Part shown: one piece after another, positions 11,857 to 20,458 of the stretch
Layout: every line of letters starts with the position of its first letter
Position numbering within the stretch: position 1 is the stretch's first letter
Assembly: GCF_016718685.1 (NCBI RefSeq)
Contig: NZ_JADKCX010000002.1
Location: 110,001 to 174,000 of the forward strand
Source of the DNA: Haliscomenobacter sp.
Lineage (GTDB): Bacteria > Bacteroidota > Bacteroidia > Chitinophagales > Saprospiraceae
Length of the DNA stretch: 64,000 bases
Direction of reading: 5' to 3'
Position numbers and translations under genes: made by a program
Notes under the pieces: model-generated
Databases searched by the model: none
What the model saw: the letters and a program-made list of their open reading frames with translations, nothing else
Told to the model about the DNA's origin: nothing

Positions 11857-13099
11857 TTACTGCTTGATTACCCGCCCTACGAAATTTATAGCCCCTTCTC
11901 GTGCCCTGATCCAGTACACACCGGCAGGGAATGAACTAAGGTCGATTTCCCCATTTTGCTGGTTCATTTGACCAGAACTGATCAATTTTCCAGCTGTATT
12001 GAGTACCTGAAAGGAGGCATTGGGTGGCAAATCCAGGCGAATTTTGCCAGCGCTGGGATTTGGGCTGATGGCCATGGTACGAACCTGAAAACCCGGTGAA
12101 TGCAAAGCGGATGCCTGGTCGTAGAAATAGAAACCCTTAGATTCAAGCGTCCAGCTAGTCGTTGCTGCATTCCAGCGATAATTTACATCAATAGCAATGT
12201 CGTTTTTGGCGGTGTAAAAAAAATCGCTGCGGTCTTTTTGATCCAATTGAACGAAGCTGAATACGCGGGAACTAAGGCGTTGATTGGCGTCGTATTCGTT
12301 CTGAGTGATGGCCGAGAGCACCCAACTACGCGCTGTTGAATCCCAGGTGAAACTTTCTGCTTTTGATACCAACCCTGAACTCGTGTATTGATTCAACAGT
12401 CGGCCAATGGGTAACGTATCTTTGGTTGGACTTACGGAATAAGTGGTTGAATTAGCCAATTTACCGTTTTCAATAGTATAGACTGCAAATCCGTTCAAGG
12501 TGCTGACTTCACCCTGAATAGTGTAGGTTTCCGTTTTTGTATTGTTCTTTGCCGCATCATAAAAATACAGCGCTTTGCCTTGTATGATTTGCCCGGCAAT
12601 AAAAGCACTCGTCTGGGTCTCCAACAATTGTCCCTGATTGTTGTAAATGCCTTTTATACGCGACCAAATCCCATTTATTTCCTATGGCATTCCAACTGTA
12701 AGATAATGTAGAATCAGCCAGGCCATTGGTTTCTTTAGGGAAAACCTGAAAGCGCAAAATCGGCGTGTATTGTTTGGTGGCGGCATTGTAAAGCTGCTGA
12801 GTGTTCAGCAACAGGCGCTGCTGATCGTCGAATTTAGAAGTGTTTAGACCTTGTGGAACCCAGCCCCCTGCTTGAAATTGCTCCGTGCGTTCAATGCGCT
12901 CAGTTGGGCTGGGATAAGTATTGAACCTGCGCACGATTGGCGTAGAATCATTAGGCGTGGGTAAGCCATAGACGAACTGCTCGAAGCGTACGAGCCTTGA
13001 ATCGGTGCTGGTTTGAGTATTTTGGGCAATACCCATTTGAACCTGTAACTGAGCAATAAGCAGTGTACAGGTGATCAAAAAACATCGTTTTTTTTTCAT
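11857..13099 (-). pseudogene. secreted protein with T9SS C-terminal sorting domain, one frameshift
   Basis: The gene encodes a secreted protein of about 410 residues. It has a signal peptide (MKKKRCFLITCTLLIAQLQV), a middle part of repeated short strands (SYSWNAIGNKWDLV, FTWDSTARSWVL, YRWNAATTSWTLE) and a type IX secretion sorting domain at the end: ISPNPSAGKIRLDL, then GVYWIRAREG and VGRVIKQ. The W-rich repeats resemble those in other T9SS-exported proteins of unknown job. The frame breaks near 12640, between KWDLVAYKR and the second piece beginning near RIKGIYNNQGQ. One indel would repair it. It should be moved across the outer membrane and anchored or released. Confidence 0.85.
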
Positions 13100-13134
13100 T
13101 TTGAGATAGGTTTTGTTAGCGCTTGTTTAAGCGC

Positions 13135-14796
13135 TTAGCTTTCTTTCAATGCCCGGCGCAGAATTTTCCCGACATTGGTTTTGGGCAATTCATCCCTAAA
13201 CTCTACATGCCGGGGCACTTTATAGGCCGTTAGGTTCTCCCGACAATACGCAATTATTTCTTCCTTATTGAGCGACTTGTCTTTTTTAACAATAAACACT
13301 TTGACTGCTTCAGTCGACTTGGCATCGGGTACACCAATCGCTGCTACTTCTAATACCTTGGGGTGTGCAGCAATGACATCTTCGATCTCATTGGGATAAA
13401 CGTTGAAAGCAGATACCAGAATCATGTCTTTTTTGCGGTCGACAATCTGGAAGTAACCATCTTCATGCATCAGGCCAATGTCTCCAGTTAACAGCCAACC
13501 GTCCACAATCATTTGAGCTGTTTCTTCTGGCTGATTGTAATACCCTTTCATCACTTGCGGGCCTTTGATCTGAATTTCACCGATCTGGTTCGGCCCCACT
13601 ACATGCCCCTGTTCGTCCACAATGCGTAGATCAGTAGAAGGCAATGGAATCCCAATGGAACCAATTTTGCCGGTACCATCATAAGGGTTAGTCGTAGCTA
13701 CCGGTGAAGTTTCGGTCAAGCCATAACCTTCCGACAAATAACAACCCGTTACTTGTTGCCATTTTTCTGCCACGGCTTTTTGCACGGCCATACCTCCGCC
13801 AGAAGACACTTTCAATTTGCTAAAATCCAGTTTGGCGAAATCAGGGTTGTTCAGCAAGGCGTTAAACAAAGTATTGACCCCCGTGATCACCGAAATGGCA
13901 TTGCCTTGCATCGCCTTGATGACCGAAGGAATATCCCGGGCGTTGGTAACCAGTACATTGTGTGCGCCAAAACTCATCAAGCACAGGACATTGACCGTAA
14001 AAGCAAAAATGTGGTACAGTGGGAGTGGACAAAGTGCAATTTCATCCCCATGTCTTAGGAATGGTTCACACCAGGCTTTGACCTGCAACATATTGCTTAC
14101 CAGGTTGCCATTGGTAAGCATGGCACCTTTGGACACCCCAGTGGTGCCTCCGGTATACTGCAATACAATTACATCGTCGGACTTACCCGTATGGGCTGGA
14201 ATCTGGAATTTCTTGCCCTGGGTTAGTGCTTCGGTGAAAGAAACGGCATTTAAAATTTCATACTTGGGCACCATGCGCTTGAGGCTGCGCACCACAAAAT
14301 TGACCACTATCTTTCTAGGGAAACCCAACAATTCTCCAATACTTGTGGTGATCACAGTTTTGATGGCGGTATTGGGCAGAATCTGTTGCAAGTTGGACGC
14401 ATAGTTTTCGGCAATGATGATTGCAACAGCACCCGAATCTTTGAATTGGTGCTCCATTTCCCGCGGCTTATACAAGGGATTGGTGTTCACCACGATCAGA
14501 CCGGCCCGCAATGCGCCAAATAACGCGATGGGGTATTGCAGCAAATTGGGCATCATGATGGCTATTTTATCCCCCGGCTCCAGCCCCCTTGACAACAAAT
14601 AAGCTCCGAAATCTCGTGAGTATTTGTCAATTTGCTCATACGTCATGGCTTTGTCCATACAAGAAAAGGCCGTTTTTTTGGCGTATTTCTTAAAAGACTG
14701 TTCCAACAATTCTACTACCGTAGTGTATTCTTCCGGATTAATATTGGCTGGAATACCGTGTGGATATTTTTTGAGCCAAGGGCGAAATTCACTCAT
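13135..14796 (-). CDS. fadD: long-chain fatty acid--CoA ligase
   Basis: This 553-residue AMP-forming acyl-CoA synthetase activates long-chain fatty acids with ATP and CoA at the inner face of the membrane. The ATP-binding motif YTGGTTGVSKGA, the GYGLTETSP motif, the LTGDIG hinge region and the C-terminal lysine region (PRHVEFRDELPKTNVGKILRR) are all present. The open frame extends to a GTG at 14844, but an exact -7 promoter element overlaps that codon, so the transcript would start after it; the ATG at 14796 (MSEFRPWLKKYP) is therefore the better start. The neighbour on the right is divergent. Confidence 0.93.
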   Translation of the reverse strand: MSEFRPWLKKYPHGIPANINPEEYTTVVELLEQSFKKYAKKTAFSCMDKAMTYEQIDKYSRDFGAYLLSRGLEPGDKIAIMMPNLLQYPIALFGALRAGLIVVNTNPLYKPREMEHQFKDSGAVAIIIAENYASNLQQILPNTAIKTVITTSIGELLGFPRKIVVNFVVRSLKRMVPKYEILNAVSFTEALTQGKKFQIPAHTGKSDDVIVLQYTGGTTGVSKGAMLTNGNLVSNMLQVKAWCEPFLRHGDEIALCPLPLYHIFAFTVNVLCLMSFGAHNVLVTNARDIPSVIKAMQGNAISVITGVNTLFNALLNNPDFAKLDFSKLKVSSGGGMAVQKAVAEKWQQVTGCYLSEGYGLTETSPVATTNPYDGTGKIGSIGIPLPSTDLRIVDEQGHVVGPNQIGEIQIKGPQVMKGYYNQPEETAQMIVDGWLLTGDIGLMHEDGYFQIVDRKKDMILVSAFNVYPNEIEDVIAAHPKVLEVAAIGVPDAKSTEAVKVFIVKKDKSLNKEEIIAYCRENLTAYKVPRHVEFRDELPKTNVGKILRRALKES

Positions 14797-14843
14797 TAGA
14801 TTGATCTGGTCTGGTTTTGCAAAAATATTTTTGGCATTAAGCA

Positions 14844-14851
14844 CAAAAATA
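14844..14851 (-). promoter_or_regulatory. -7 element for fadD
   Basis: On the minus strand this reads TATTTTTG, an exact TAnnTTTG match. It overlaps the upstream GTG of the fadD frame and so argues for the internal ATG at 14796. No clear -33 element is seen. Confidence 0.45.
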
Positions 14852-14891
14852 AGAATATTGCATATAGGATTGATTAAAAAAACCGCTCTTT

Positions 14892-15932
14892 ATGAATCGT
14901 CGCTTTTTTACCCGCAATTTGGCGTTGGGCTCTTTTATTCCATTTGTCATGAATGGCCGCAAGAGCAATCGCCGTCAGGAGCGGCCCGCTTTGCTCAAAC
15001 CAGCTCGGTTAAAACCGGGTGATTTGGTGTCCCTCATTACCCCAGGGAGTTTTATTCCTGACGCCACTTTGGAAAAAGCGGTGAAAAACCTGGAAGGATT
15101 GGGACTGAGAATTGCTCCGGGTAAAAACCTGCGGGCCAAATACGGCTTTGTGGCGGGTACCGATGCCCAACGTTTGGCCGACTTACATGAAGCCTTCGCC
15201 AATCCTGAAATAAAAGCCGTTTGGTGTGCCCGAGGAGGTTATGGTTGTACCCGTTTATTGCCTTACATCGACTATCCATTGATCCGCAAGAATCCAAAAG
15301 TTTTTATTGGTTACAGCGATATTACGGCGTTGCACCTGGCTTTTTTGCAAAAAACAGGCCTGATCGGTTTCCACGGTCCCGTTGCACAATCCAGTTTTAC
15401 CCCTTATACCCTTGAGCATTTTATGGCAGTGGTAATGGAAGGTCGCGCTCCCCATACGATTCCATTAGCAGAAGCTTATGCCGAGCCGGAGGATGAGCTT
15501 TATAAATTTTCAACCTTGCGCAAAGGACGGGTGCAAGGCGAATTACAAGGAGGGAATCTCAGCTTGTTGGCGGCGATGGCGGGTACTGAGTTTGAGTTAG
15601 ATGCGACCAATAAACTTGTATTTTTAGAAGACATTGAGGAAAAGCCTTATCGCGTTGACCGTATGCTCACTCAATTGCGGCAATCGGCCTTTCTACACCA
15701 GGCCGCTGGTTTTGCTCTGGGTGTTTTCGCAGATTGCGGACCCGAAGAAGGAGATGAGTCCCTTTCTCTGCAAGAAACGGTAACGGATCGCTTGGCCGAT
15801 ATTCCAGTTCCTGCTGCATATGGTCTCTCCTTTGGGCACATTGCGCATCAATGCACCTTACCCCTGGGCATTATGGCAGAGTTGGATACCGAGGCTCAAA
15901 CTTTGAGGTTATTGGAAAGTGCGGTGAAATAA
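14892..15932 (+). CDS. LD-carboxypeptidase (peptidase S66)
   Basis: This 346-residue protein is an S66 LD-carboxypeptidase, which removes the terminal D-alanine from tetrapeptide stems during murein recycling. The nucleophile Ser142 lies in GYSDITALH, the glutamate in VFLEDIEEKPYRVDR and the histidine in GLSFGHIAHQ. The N-terminus MNRRFFTRNLALGSFIPFVM has two arginines followed by a hydrophobic stretch; it may be an export signal, which would be unusual because the well-known LdcA is cytoplasmic. The start codon lies 47 bases from the fadD open frame and 95 bases from its preferred ATG. Confidence 0.93.
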   Translation: MNRRFFTRNLALGSFIPFVMNGRKSNRRQERPALLKPARLKPGDLVSLITPGSFIPDATLEKAVKNLEGLGLRIAPGKNLRAKYGFVAGTDAQRLADLHEAFANPEIKAVWCARGGYGCTRLLPYIDYPLIRKNPKVFIGYSDITALHLAFLQKTGLIGFHGPVAQSSFTPYTLEHFMAVVMEGRAPHTIPLAEAYAEPEDELYKFSTLRKGRVQGELQGGNLSLLAAMAGTEFELDATNKLVFLEDIEEKPYRVDRMLTQLRQSAFLHQAAGFALGVFADCGPEEGDESLSLQETVTDRLADIPVPAAYGLSFGHIAHQCTLPLGIMAELDTEAQTLRLLESAVK

Positions 15933-16016
15933 TTTTGTTGAAAAATGAAGTTCATTTGTTATTAAAAAAAGTAGCAGTATTGTAAACTTTTCAGTGCATT
16001 ATAAATACCAAAGTCT

Positions 16017-16024
16017 TATTTTTG
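16017..16024 (+). promoter_or_regulatory. -7 element for the 16.0-20.4 kb operon
   Basis: TATTTTTG is an exact TAnnTTTG match 16 bases before the first ATG of the four-gene operon. No -33 TTG lies at the usual distance, so strength is uncertain. Confidence 0.45.
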
Positions 16025-16040
16025 TAAAAACCTCAGTATC

Positions 16041-16727
16041 ATGAACACCAAAACACTATTGCTGCTTTTAGTAGTTGCAATGATTTATTTGGCCTGGCTC
16101 CTTCTGCACCAGGTTATTTTTCATCGCAGTTTTTGCCGCCCGGCCAATCGCCTTGCCGAGTATTTTTATCATCGGCTATCGGGGTTTCTATTTTTAGGGA
16201 TAATCTCTTATTGGATTGGGAGTCATTGGTTAGATTTAAGCCCGGCTCAGATGGGTGTTGGGTTTACCCTCAACAACGTTGCGAAGTGGTCATTACTTGC
16301 GGCAGTGCTCGTTATTCCTGCCTTGATGTTTAGGGTTGGGCCTCAAAAAAGAAACCTCTGGGACAATCCCAAGATTCGTGCGCGGCATTGGAGTTGGGCA
16401 TTGGTGCTATTCAGTACCTTGAGTTGGGTCATTTACCTCTTTGCTTACGAGTTCTTCTTCCGTGGTTTTCTGCTGTTTCCCTGCATTGATCAATGGGGAT
16501 TGGTTTGGGCTGTCGTGATCAACGTGGTTTTTTACTCCCTAGCACACCTGGATCAAGGTTGGAGGATGGTAATCGGCGCAGCGATATTTTCTGTCATTTT
16601 ATCCCTGATCAGTTTTTATACGGGAAATTTTTATGCTGCTTTTTTGATCCATGTGATCAATGCTTGTTGCAATGAGTGGATTTCTCTTTATTATCATCCG
16701 GAGATGCGGGTGAAGGGATTGATTTAA
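16041..16727 (+). CDS. CPBP-family intramembrane protease-like protein
   Basis: This 228-residue polytopic membrane protein belongs to the CPBP (CAAX protease / bacteriocin-processing) family. Spans are seen at the N-terminus (LLLLLVVAMIYLAWLLL), around 48-60, 84-98, 118-135, 150-165 and 178-198. The signature is FAYEFFFRG near residue 140, then YSLAHLDQG and LIHVINACCNE. In the classic EExxxR motif the first glutamate is replaced by tyrosine, while the second glutamate, arginine and later histidines remain; this variant may be inactive or may act differently. It is the first gene of a tight operon, and the next gene starts 32 bases after its stop. Confidence 0.75.
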   Translation: MNTKTLLLLLVVAMIYLAWLLLHQVIFHRSFCRPANRLAEYFYHRLSGFLFLGIISYWIGSHWLDLSPAQMGVGFTLNNVAKWSLLAAVLVIPALMFRVGPQKRNLWDNPKIRARHWSWALVLFSTLSWVIYLFAYEFFFRGFLLFPCIDQWGLVWAVVINVVFYSLAHLDQGWRMVIGAAIFSVILSLISFYTGNFYAAFLIHVINACCNEWISLYYHPEMRVKGLI

Positions 16728-16759
16728 GCCAAATTAACTATACACTAACCCAGAATGAA

Positions 16760-17836
16760 ATGAAACCTAATGACCTGAACCGAATTACAATTCGGTTTTT
16801 CCCCGTTTTTTTATTGAGCTTGTTCTTGCTTTATTTGAGTAGTTGTTCCATTGGAAAAACAGTAAATAAAGGCCTGGATGGAATTGACAAATCAAAAATC
16901 CGGGCCATTACCGAACAAGCTGGAAAGGGCCTCATCGCTGGCATCAATCTTGACTCCATCAAAACCCAGGGTTTGATCACAAGGCTTTTGCAGGATTTAG
17001 ACACCGCTGTAAATCAAGAAATCAATGGAATTGAACTCCATCTTTTGAAAAATCGCATTACCCTTACACTTGATTCCATTTTGGTCAGTACGGTGGATGA
17101 CCCCGTTAAATATGACAAATTAAAAAACCGGATTACAAGCCTGGTCTCTTCTCTGGTTCAGGCCATCCAAAAAGACATCAATGGCCTTAATTTGGATTTG
17201 GTCAACGATAAGCTTTTAAATGAATTGGATGAGTTGCGTGCTGCGTTACTGGGGCCAAAAACAAGTGACCAACTGAGTTTGGTGTTGACCAATGCTTTGG
17301 ATAGTGTAGCCGGGAGTGCAGCTTTGGTCAAAATTATCTCCAAAGTAAATACAGTGGTCGAGGATGTCAATAATAAAGCAGACAAACAAATGGACTCCCT
17401 TCGTCGAACCATCAAAATCTTGATTTATGGCTTAATTGGATTGGGGCTATTGGTGCTTTTGATCATCGGTTACGCCTACCGCAAGCGCGTTCAATCGAAC
17501 AAATACAAAGAATTGGCGGCCTTGTTGACCAAAGGCCTGGATCAAATTAAATCCCAAAAAGATTATGATCGAATTGTTGAGTGGATCAATCTGAATGCAG
17601 ATACCCAACAGGTACGTAAGCCATTGCTCGATATTCTGGCACAACATCAAGGGCAGTATCCGGGAAAAGTCAAAAGTGCAACCTATGCCGAGCGAACCAT
17701 TGAACTGATCAATACCGCGCTCAATGGCAACGAAGATATGCGCAACAAAATCCTCAGTGCCGCAAAGACAGAACCAGGATTCCTGAACTATTTGCAACAA
17801 AAACTGGCCCAACAAAAAACGGCAACTAATCTCTAA
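16760..17836 (+). CDS. lipoprotein-like coiled protein with a second membrane span
   Basis: I do not recognise the family. The start MKPNDLNRITIRFFPVFLLS at 16760 gives a hydrophobic signal ending in YLSSCS, a lipobox-like cysteine; the upstream in-frame ATG at 16676 lies inside the preceding gene. After the anchor come about 230 residues of long amphipathic helices rich in Leu, Asp, Asn and Lys, with repeating I/L-N-G-I/L-x-L themes (INGIELHLL, INGLNLDLV). A second span follows (ILIYGLIGLGLLVLLIIGYA, about residue 232) with a basic YRKRV edge, then a helical tail of about 105 residues. The layout would place the middle part outside the inner membrane and the tail inside. It sits 17 bases before the patatin-like gene. 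Confidence 0.65.
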   Translation: MKPNDLNRITIRFFPVFLLSLFLLYLSSCSIGKTVNKGLDGIDKSKIRAITEQAGKGLIAGINLDSIKTQGLITRLLQDLDTAVNQEINGIELHLLKNRITLTLDSILVSTVDDPVKYDKLKNRITSLVSSLVQAIQKDINGLNLDLVNDKLLNELDELRAALLGPKTSDQLSLVLTNALDSVAGSAALVKIISKVNTVVEDVNNKADKQMDSLRRTIKILIYGLIGLGLLVLLIIGYAYRKRVQSNKYKELAALLTKGLDQIKSQKDYDRIVEWINLNADTQQVRKPLLDILAQHQGQYPGKVKSATYAERTIELINTALNGNEDMRNKILSAAKTEPGFLNYLQQKLAQQKTATNL

Positions 17837-17853
17837 CACCTAACGACCTTATT

Positions 17854-18840
17854 ATGCAAAAACCCATTAAAGTGTTGTCGATTGACGGCGGAGGTACCCG
17901 AGGTGTTTTCCCGGCTACACTCCTCAATTGTATCGAAATAGAAACCGGCAAAAAAATTCACGAGCTGTTCGATGTCATTGTTGGTGCGGCTACGGGGGGC
18001 ATCATTGCTACTGCGCTGGCAGCAGGTATGGATACCAAATCTATTGGCGACATTTACCTCAATCAGGCCAAGTACATTTTGCCTCGGTCTTTTTTTCGTT
18101 CGGTTTGGAATATCCGGGGCTTGTTTGCGGCAAAGTACAGCAACCAGAACCTAAAAAAACTCTTGGAAGAGAAGTTCGGTAACAAAACCTTGGGCGATGT
18201 AGATGGCCCAGTTTTTTTGTTTCCTGCCCTCAAACTCAATCCTGCATTGTATACAGGACAAATCAAGGGATTTAAAGTGGAGGTATTCAATACCAAAGAC
18301 CCCGAGTATGGCAAAGAATTATTGGTCGATGTGGCTTTGCGCACTGCTGCTGCGGCAACCAATTTACCCATCTATCAAGGCTATACGGAGGGGGGGAATT
18401 ACGCGAATGATCCTGCCTTGGTTGGCTTTTTTTATTGCCTGGGAATCCCCAAAGAACAGGGTGGCGAAGGTGGACTAGGCGCAGCGCTCAGCGATATAAA
18501 AATCCTGTCCATCGGCTGCGGTTCGGATGGAAAATCCTTTGTCCCTACCGAAAAAATCGGAAAAGGAAATTGGGGGATTTTTCGTTGGCTCGGGTACCTG
18601 GTTTCTTTGGTCATCGAGTCTAAAATGGTGGCAACGCAATATTATTTACGGCAAATTTTCACATCAGATCAGTATTTGCGCATCAATGTTGATTACAATG
18701 CTCCAGAAGCGCCTTCAGCGCTGCGGGGCCAAAAACTGGCCATTGACGTACGCGATCAGCTGCAATTGGACGCGATACACGAATATGCATTTTTGACTTT
18801 TGAAAAACACAAAACGACCATTCTTAACTTTATTCAATAA
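17854..18840 (+). CDS. patatin-like protein lacking the catalytic dyad
   Basis: This 328-residue protein has a patatin-like phospholipase fold. The oxyanion motif DGGGTRG (11-17) is intact. The nucleophile elbow, normally G-x-S-x-G, reads G44-A-A46-T-G48, so alanine stands where serine should be. The second catalytic motif, normally DGG before ANNP, reads E179-G-G with ANDP after it, so glutamate replaces aspartate. Both residues of the Ser-Asp dyad are therefore missing although the surrounding fold motifs are kept, pointing to a pseudoenzyme or to a binding or scaffold role. It has no signal peptide and should be cytoplasmic. It lies between the lipoprotein-like gene and the FAD oxidase with gaps of 17 and 8 bases. 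Confidence 0.88.
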   Translation: MQKPIKVLSIDGGGTRGVFPATLLNCIEIETGKKIHELFDVIVGAATGGIIATALAAGMDTKSIGDIYLNQAKYILPRSFFRSVWNIRGLFAAKYSNQNLKKLLEEKFGNKTLGDVDGPVFLFPALKLNPALYTGQIKGFKVEVFNTKDPEYGKELLVDVALRTAAAATNLPIYQGYTEGGNYANDPALVGFFYCLGIPKEQGGEGGLGAALSDIKILSIGCGSDGKSFVPTEKIGKGNWGIFRWLGYLVSLVIESKMVATQYYLRQIFTSDQYLRINVDYNAPEAPSALRGQKLAIDVRDQLQLDAIHEYAFLTFEKHKTTILNFIQ

Positions 18841-18848
18841 ACCCCACT

Positions 18849-20396
18849 ATGAGCAACGGAGCACCACTTTCCAAACGATTGGACTATATTTCCTGCGAAA
18901 AAAAACGCTGGCGTAATGCTACCCGAAACGTAGATGTGACGCCTCAACTTACTTTTCAACCCAGCTCTAAAGAAGACCTCATCGAGATCATCCAGGATGC
19001 AGAATCCAGAGGCTTGCGGGTGCGGGCAGTGGGTTCAGGGCATTCATTTTCTCATGCCGCAGCACCAGCAATTCCCGATTATTTTGTCGAAATGTTTAAG
19101 CTGAATACTTGTAGCCTTTATGAAGCGGCTTTAAAACCAGGACTATGCGATCGGCACTTCGTTAAGGCTCAGGCCGGACTACGCATCAAATGCCTGAATA
19201 AAAAATTGTTCAAACTGGGGTTAGCTCTCGATAACATGGGCGCTTTTGATTGGCAAACCGTTTCTGGAGCACTGTCTACTGGCACCCATGGTACGGGCAT
19301 CAATCAGCCGGCGTTTCCAGACATGGTACGCGCAATCATCCTGATTGGTACTGGGGGAAAAGTGAGCCAGATTGAACCCCGTGATGGCATAACAGATCCG
19401 AGCGATTTTGAAAAATTTGAACAGAACAAAGGAATTGAACTTATCCAGGATGATGATATTTTTTACAGCGTTGTGCTTAGTCTTGGAGGGATGGGGCTCA
19501 TTTATGAACTGGTGCTGGAGGTAAGCCCCAAATATTGGATCAAAGAAACCCGGAGTGTACTGGATTGGGAAACCGAGCTCAAACCCAAACTCTTGAATGG
19601 ATATTTCAAAAAATTGGTGGAAGAGCGGTATGATTTTGTGTCTTTCAGGGTGAATCCATACAAGACTTTTTCTAAAAAACTAGGCAAAGAAGTACAGTTA
19701 TGTGCTTTGGCTGTGCAGAAAAAATACCCTTGGAACCAGCGCCCTTCTGAACGTGGCTGGGCAGCTCGTTCCAAAAACGTGCTGAGTACCATTTTAGGCG
19801 ATCTAGGAATTATGTCTTGGATCATTGTGCGCTGGCTCAATTGGCGCCCTGCTTCAACGCCAAACTCCATCAACAACGTCATCAAAGGTACCCGCGACAA
19901 ATTGTTTGTAGGCCGCAGTTACAAAGTTTTGTACCAAACCGGGTTGAGTATCCGCAAACATGGCATTAGTTCTGAGTTCTCCTTTCCGGTAGATTACCGG
20001 AGGCTCGTCGACTTGATAGAAGGTGTTTGCGATCATTTAGAGGACTGTAGAACGAACCACAAGGTGTACCAAACATCCCATATTCCCGTACGTTTTGTGC
20101 CACAGTCCCAGGCCTATCTTTCGCCTTGCTGTGATGGGCCACGGATGTTTGTCGATTTTCCTACCCTGGAAGATGTAAAGGGTAGGAAAGAGATCATGAA
20201 ACTGACCCAACATCACTTAATTGAAATGAAAGGAGGCGTCCCGCATTGGGGGAAGGTCAATGAGCACATTTACAGTAAGCCGGGGTTCATTGATACCCAT
20301 TACCCCAAGGCCAAAATATGGCGTGAAATTCGGCGCAAGCTAGATCCTAAAGGTACTTTTCTAAGCGATTTTATAAAAAAAATGGGTTTGGAGTAA
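18849..20396 (+). CDS. FAD-linked oxidase, D-arabinono-1,4-lactone oxidase type
   Basis: This 515-residue protein has the PCMH-type FAD-binding domain followed by an ALO domain. Visible motifs are VRAVGSGHSFSHAA (flavin-binding, with the histidine that carries FAD in relatives), GALSTGTHGTG, and the C-terminal REIRRKLDPKGTFLSDF. Relatives oxidise aldonolactones or alditols with oxygen and make hydrogen peroxide; the substrate here is not known. No signal peptide is seen. It is the last gene of the four-gene operon, and its stop codon lies in the loop of a hairpin that ends the opposite-strand PBP gene. Its start overlaps no neighbour and follows eight bases after the patatin stop. Confidence 0.88.
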   Translation: MSNGAPLSKRLDYISCEKKRWRNATRNVDVTPQLTFQPSSKEDLIEIIQDAESRGLRVRAVGSGHSFSHAAAPAIPDYFVEMFKLNTCSLYEAALKPGLCDRHFVKAQAGLRIKCLNKKLFKLGLALDNMGAFDWQTVSGALSTGTHGTGINQPAFPDMVRAIILIGTGGKVSQIEPRDGITDPSDFEKFEQNKGIELIQDDDIFYSVVLSLGGMGLIYELVLEVSPKYWIKETRSVLDWETELKPKLLNGYFKKLVEERYDFVSFRVNPYKTFSKKLGKEVQLCALAVQKKYPWNQRPSERGWAARSKNVLSTILGDLGIMSWIIVRWLNWRPASTPNSINNVIKGTRDKLFVGRSYKVLYQTGLSIRKHGISSEFSFPVDYRRLVDLIEGVCDHLEDCRTNHKVYQTSHIPVRFVPQSQAYLSPCCDGPRMFVDFPTLEDVKGRKEIMKLTQHHLIEMKGGVPHWGKVNEHIYSKPGFIDTHYPKAKIWREIRRKLDPKGTFLSDFIKKMGLE

Positions 20397-20410
20397 GCTC
20401 CAAACCCATT
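20381..20410 (-). terminator. terminator of the PBP1A transcript
   Basis: AATGGGTTTGGAG (20381-20393) and CTCCAAACCCATT (20398-20410) form a 13-base stem. On the minus strand the stem is followed by a run of eight T residues, so it terminates the PBP1A gene; it lies inside the 3' end of the plus-strand oxidase gene. Confidence 0.75.
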
Positions 20411-20458
20411 TCACCATGCTTCTAAAAGGTTATTCAGCACGATACTTTTCCACAAGAG

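Noticed and set aside
17854..18840. CBASS-type antiviral patatin effector
   Set aside because: No nucleotide cyclase or other defence gene is near, and the catalytic dyad is absent.
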